Source: DTKY01 sp037440765
Lineage (GTDB): Bacteria; Acidobacteriota; Terriglobia; Bryobacterales; Bryobacteraceae
Assembly: GCA_037440765.1 (NCBI GenBank)
Contig: JBBITL010000147.1
Span: forward strand, 1 to 6,442
Length of the DNA: 6,442 nt
Direction: 5' to 3'
Shown here: one piece after another, positions 4,365 to 6,442 of the stretch
How the letters are laid out: the number at the start of each line of letters is the position of its first letter
How positions within the stretch are numbered: the stretch's first letter is position 1
Translations under genes and position numbers: made by a program
Notes under the pieces: model-generated
Told to the model about the DNA's origin: nothing
The model's database searches: none
What the model saw: the letters and a program-made list of their open reading frames with translations, nothing else

Positions 4365-6442
4365 GTGGTGGCAAGAAACATCCCGTTGTGGCTGATTCTC
4401 TTTCTCCCCCTTGGATGCATGGGAAACGATGGCGACCCGTTCGGCCTGGAGGCGCGATTTCTTAAGTCGCCGCCTGTGATCGACGGCGTACTTGACGATG
4501 CGGCGTGGAGGGTTCCGCCGCTGAAGCTCGACGCGTGGCTTTCCTACAACCCGCTGTTCGGAGAGCGGATGGCCCAGCGAACCGAGGTCTGGGTGGCCTA
4601 CGACCGCGAGCATCTGTACTTCGCTTTCCGCTGCCTGGATCCGGAGCCGGGGAAGATAAAGACGGCCATTCGCCGCCGGGACTCGCTGTGGAGCGACGAC
4701 TGGGTCGGACTGGCTCTCGATTCGGTCGGCAATCAGCAGACCTCCTACGACATGTTCGTCAATCCCAGCGGCATTCAGGGCGACATCCTGACCAGCAGCA
4801 ACGCGGGGGAGTCAACCGCCCCGGATTGGGTCTGGGACAGCGCCGCCAGGCGCAACGGGAACGGTTACGACGTGGAGATACGCCTTCCGCTCAAGAGCAT
4901 CCGTTTCCGGAGCGGGCCGGAGGTTCGCATGGGCGTGCTGTTCTGGCGGAGGGTCAGCCGCCTGGGCATGTCGTGCTCCTGGCCCTCGCTCCCGCCGGGG
5001 CGCAGTCGCTTCACGCGGAGCGCGCCACTGGTGCTCCGCGACCTGGAGGCGCCGCTGAAGCTGGAGGTGATACCCAATCTCACCTACGGCTGGAGCCAGG
5101 AGAGGGGCTCGCCGGAAGGCTGGAGGCGGGGCGACAGCCAGCCCGACGCGGGGCTCACCATGAAGTACGGGATCACATCCTCGGTCACGCTCGACGGCAC
5201 CTTACGCCCGGATTACAGCCAGGTGGAGAGCGACGCCTACCAGATCGAGGTGAACCGGCGATTCCCGGTCTTCTACAGCGAGAAGCGGCCGTTCTTCATG
5301 GAAGGGATGGGGATGTTCGAACTGGCCGGCGCGGGGGGCGACGGAAACATGAGGACCGCGGTGCACACCCGGCGGATAATCGATCCGCTGTTCGGCACGA
5401 AGCTGACAGGGACCGCCGGCGGGGTGAACTTCGCCACTCTGACGGCCTCCGACGAGGCGCCGGGCAGAAGCGGAGTCGCAGCGCAGCTGGCGGGAAAGAA
5501 CAAGCTGTTCAACATCGCCAGAGCCGTCCGTCCGTTCAAGAACGGCGGCTACGCCGGCGGGCTGCTTGTGGACACCGAGTTTGGCGAGGGACACAACCGC
5601 GTGGCGGCGGGCGACGTTTCCCTGCAACTGGGAGCGAACCACAGGTGGAACGCGACCTTGATCGGCAGCCGGAGCCGGGATACGGCGACTCTGGGCCGCG
5701 TGTCGGGCATGGCGGGCCAGACGACATACTCGTACAACAGCAGGAAGTACGGGTCGTTCATTCAGGTGGAGCACTACGACGCCGGCTTCCGAATGGACAC
5801 GGCCTTTCTCAACCGGACCGGATACACGGGCGGCAACGCCTACTTTTCCCGGAGTTACTATCCGGACGCGAAGCGATACCCGTGGTTCAAGAGGGCCGCG
5901 CCCTTCGTCTTCGTGACCGGCGGGCGGGACCGCCCCCAAGGAGGCACGGAGGCTTTCGGGCTCCTGGCAGTACGATTCAACTTCGTCCGCCAGGGCTTTC
6001 TGCGCCTGGACTCGGGCACCGGCCAGATTCCGTGGCGGAACAGGGAGCTGCCGCTGCGGTTCAGCCGCGCCATGGGCGAGGCGCAGTTCTACCGATGGCT
6101 CAGCCTGGGAGGAGGCGTCGAGGTGTACCCGCGCGCGCCGTACTTCGACAACGAGGCGCCATTCTCGGGGCGGGAGCGGCAATTCTCGCTGAACGCGACG
6201 TTCCAGCCGAGCGAGCGCTGGAACCAGCAGGTCTCCTTCAACCGCGACGTCTTCGACCGTCTTTCGGGCGAGCGCGTTTTCGCGGTCAACATCGTCAACT
6301 CCCGAACCACCTACCAGTTCAGCCGGAGGCTCTCGGCGCGCGCGATCACGCGTTGTGACAGCTCCCGCAAGAGGCTGTTGGCGGACCTGCTGGCCGCCTA
6401 CGAGTTCGTCCCAGGCACGGTGGCCTATGCCGGCTACGGAGC
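4365..6442 (+). CDS. CBM9-like / DUF5916 outer-membrane beta-barrel protein, 3' end beyond the window
   Basis: The frame is open for 692 codons to the window edge. Residues 4-18 (RNIPLWLILFLPLGC) form a hydrophobic signal sequence, so the protein is exported. Residues about 33-225 form a carbohydrate-binding family 9-like domain: PPVIDGVLDDAAW (36-48), TEVWVAYDREHLYFAFRC (73-90), DDWVGLALDS (111-120), YDVEIRLPLKSIRF (168-181). The DUF5916 part follows from about 230, marked by RPDYSQVESDAYQIEVNRRF (281-300) and FYSEKRPFFMEG (303-314), then alternating aromatic/polar strands typical of an outer-membrane barrel. SRRLSARAI and FVPGTVAYAGYG near the edge match the family's last strands, so I estimate only some tens of residues are missing. 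The start is GTG 4365 or GTG 4368: an in-frame TGA lies at 4308-4310 with no ATG, GTG or TTG between, and starting at ATG 4419 would remove the signal peptide. No Shine-Dalgarno is visible. The family's function is not established; glycan binding or uptake is inferred from the fold and the divergent sugar genes. Confidence 0.88.
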   Translation, partial: MVARNIPLWLILFLPLGCMGNDGDPFGLEARFLKSPPVIDGVLDDAAWRVPPLKLDAWLSYNPLFGERMAQRTEVWVAYDREHLYFAFRCLDPEPGKIKTAIRRRDSLWSDDWVGLALDSVGNQQTSYDMFVNPSGIQGDILTSSNAGESTAPDWVWDSAARRNGNGYDVEIRLPLKSIRFRSGPEVRMGVLFWRRVSRLGMSCSWPSLPPGRSRFTRSAPLVLRDLEAPLKLEVIPNLTYGWSQERGSPEGWRRGDSQPDAGLTMKYGITSSVTLDGTLRPDYSQVESDAYQIEVNRRFPVFYSEKRPFFMEGMGMFELAGAGGDGNMRTAVHTRRIIDPLFGTKLTGTAGGVNFATLTASDEAPGRSGVAAQLAGKNKLFNIARAVRPFKNGGYAGGLLVDTEFGEGHNRVAAGDVSLQLGANHRWNATLIGSRSRDTATLGRVSGMAGQTTYSYNSRKYGSFIQVEHYDAGFRMDTAFLNRTGYTGGNAYFSRSYYPDAKRYPWFKRAAPFVFVTGGRDRPQGGTEAFGLLAVRFNFVRQGFLRLDSGTGQIPWRNRELPLRFSRAMGEAQFYRWLSLGGGVEVYPRAPYFDNEAPFSGRERQFSLNATFQPSERWNQQVSFNRDVFDRLSGERVFAVNIVNSRTTYQFSRRLSARAITRCDSSRKRLLADLLAAYEFVPGTVAYAGYG

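Noticed and set aside
5202..6182. 326-codon minus-strand open frame antisense to the DUF5916 gene
   Set aside because: No recognisable motif and no plausible start context; the sense strand encodes the conserved barrel protein throughout.
4505..6358. 617-codon open frame on the plus strand within the DUF5916 gene
   Set aside because: It is in a different frame from the clearly recognisable CBM9/DUF5916 protein, is rich in Arg, Gly, Pro and Gln, and shows no family motif. Long spurious frames are expected in GC-rich coding DNA.
1..6442. Search for tRNA or rRNA genes, CRISPR arrays, insertion-sequence ends, attachment sites and riboswitches
   Set aside because: No such structures were recognised by eye. 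Almost every base is in a supported gene; the only gaps are 38 bp (129-166) and 70 bp (4295-4364).

Overview
The window is GC-rich bacterial DNA (roughly two-thirds G+C by eye), densely coded on both strands. It reads as an ordinary chromosomal segment rather than a mobile or phage region. The combination of a CBM9-like/DUF5916 outer-membrane protein, an FHS-family sugar permease and a short RNase R suggests a Gram-negative soil-type bacterium. Acidobacteriota is my best guess, with Gemmatimonadota-like lineages as an alternative. This assignment rests on family recognition only.

Layout, left to right. (1) Positions 1-128 (+) hold the last 41 codons of a short-chain dehydrogenase/reductase. 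(2) Positions 167-2017 (+) hold a complete but N-terminally short RNase R with an intact RNB catalytic core and a C-terminal S1 domain. (3) Positions 1995-3266 (-) hold a 12-TM-type MFS transporter of the fucose/glucose-galactose (FHS) family. It converges on the RNase R gene with a 23-bp tail-to-tail overlap. (4) Positions 3263-4294 (-) hold a double-SIS sugar-phosphate isomerase/deaminase resembling the isomerase half of GlmS. Its stop codon overlaps the transporter start (ATGA), so the two genes form a coupled operon read right to left. (5) Positions 4295-4364 are a 70-bp divergent intergenic region with an AT-rich pocket and a 10-bp perfect palindrome. (6) Positions 4365-6442 (+) hold a CBM9-like/DUF5916 outer-membrane beta-barrel protein that begins at a GTG and runs off the right edge.

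Working together: the SIS enzyme and FHS permease probably form a small uptake-and-conversion module for a sugar, plausibly an amino sugar, since the same pairing occurs in N-acetylglucosamine loci. The divergent gene would place a glycan-binding-like domain and a barrel at the outer membrane and may share the control region. No kinase, deacetylase, regulator or TonB receptor is visible here, so the substrate is unproven. RNase R acts separately in RNA turnover. I see no tRNA, rRNA, CRISPR array, insertion sequence or clearly new multi-gene system. The most notable structural detail is the nested inverted repeat at the convergent gene overlap.
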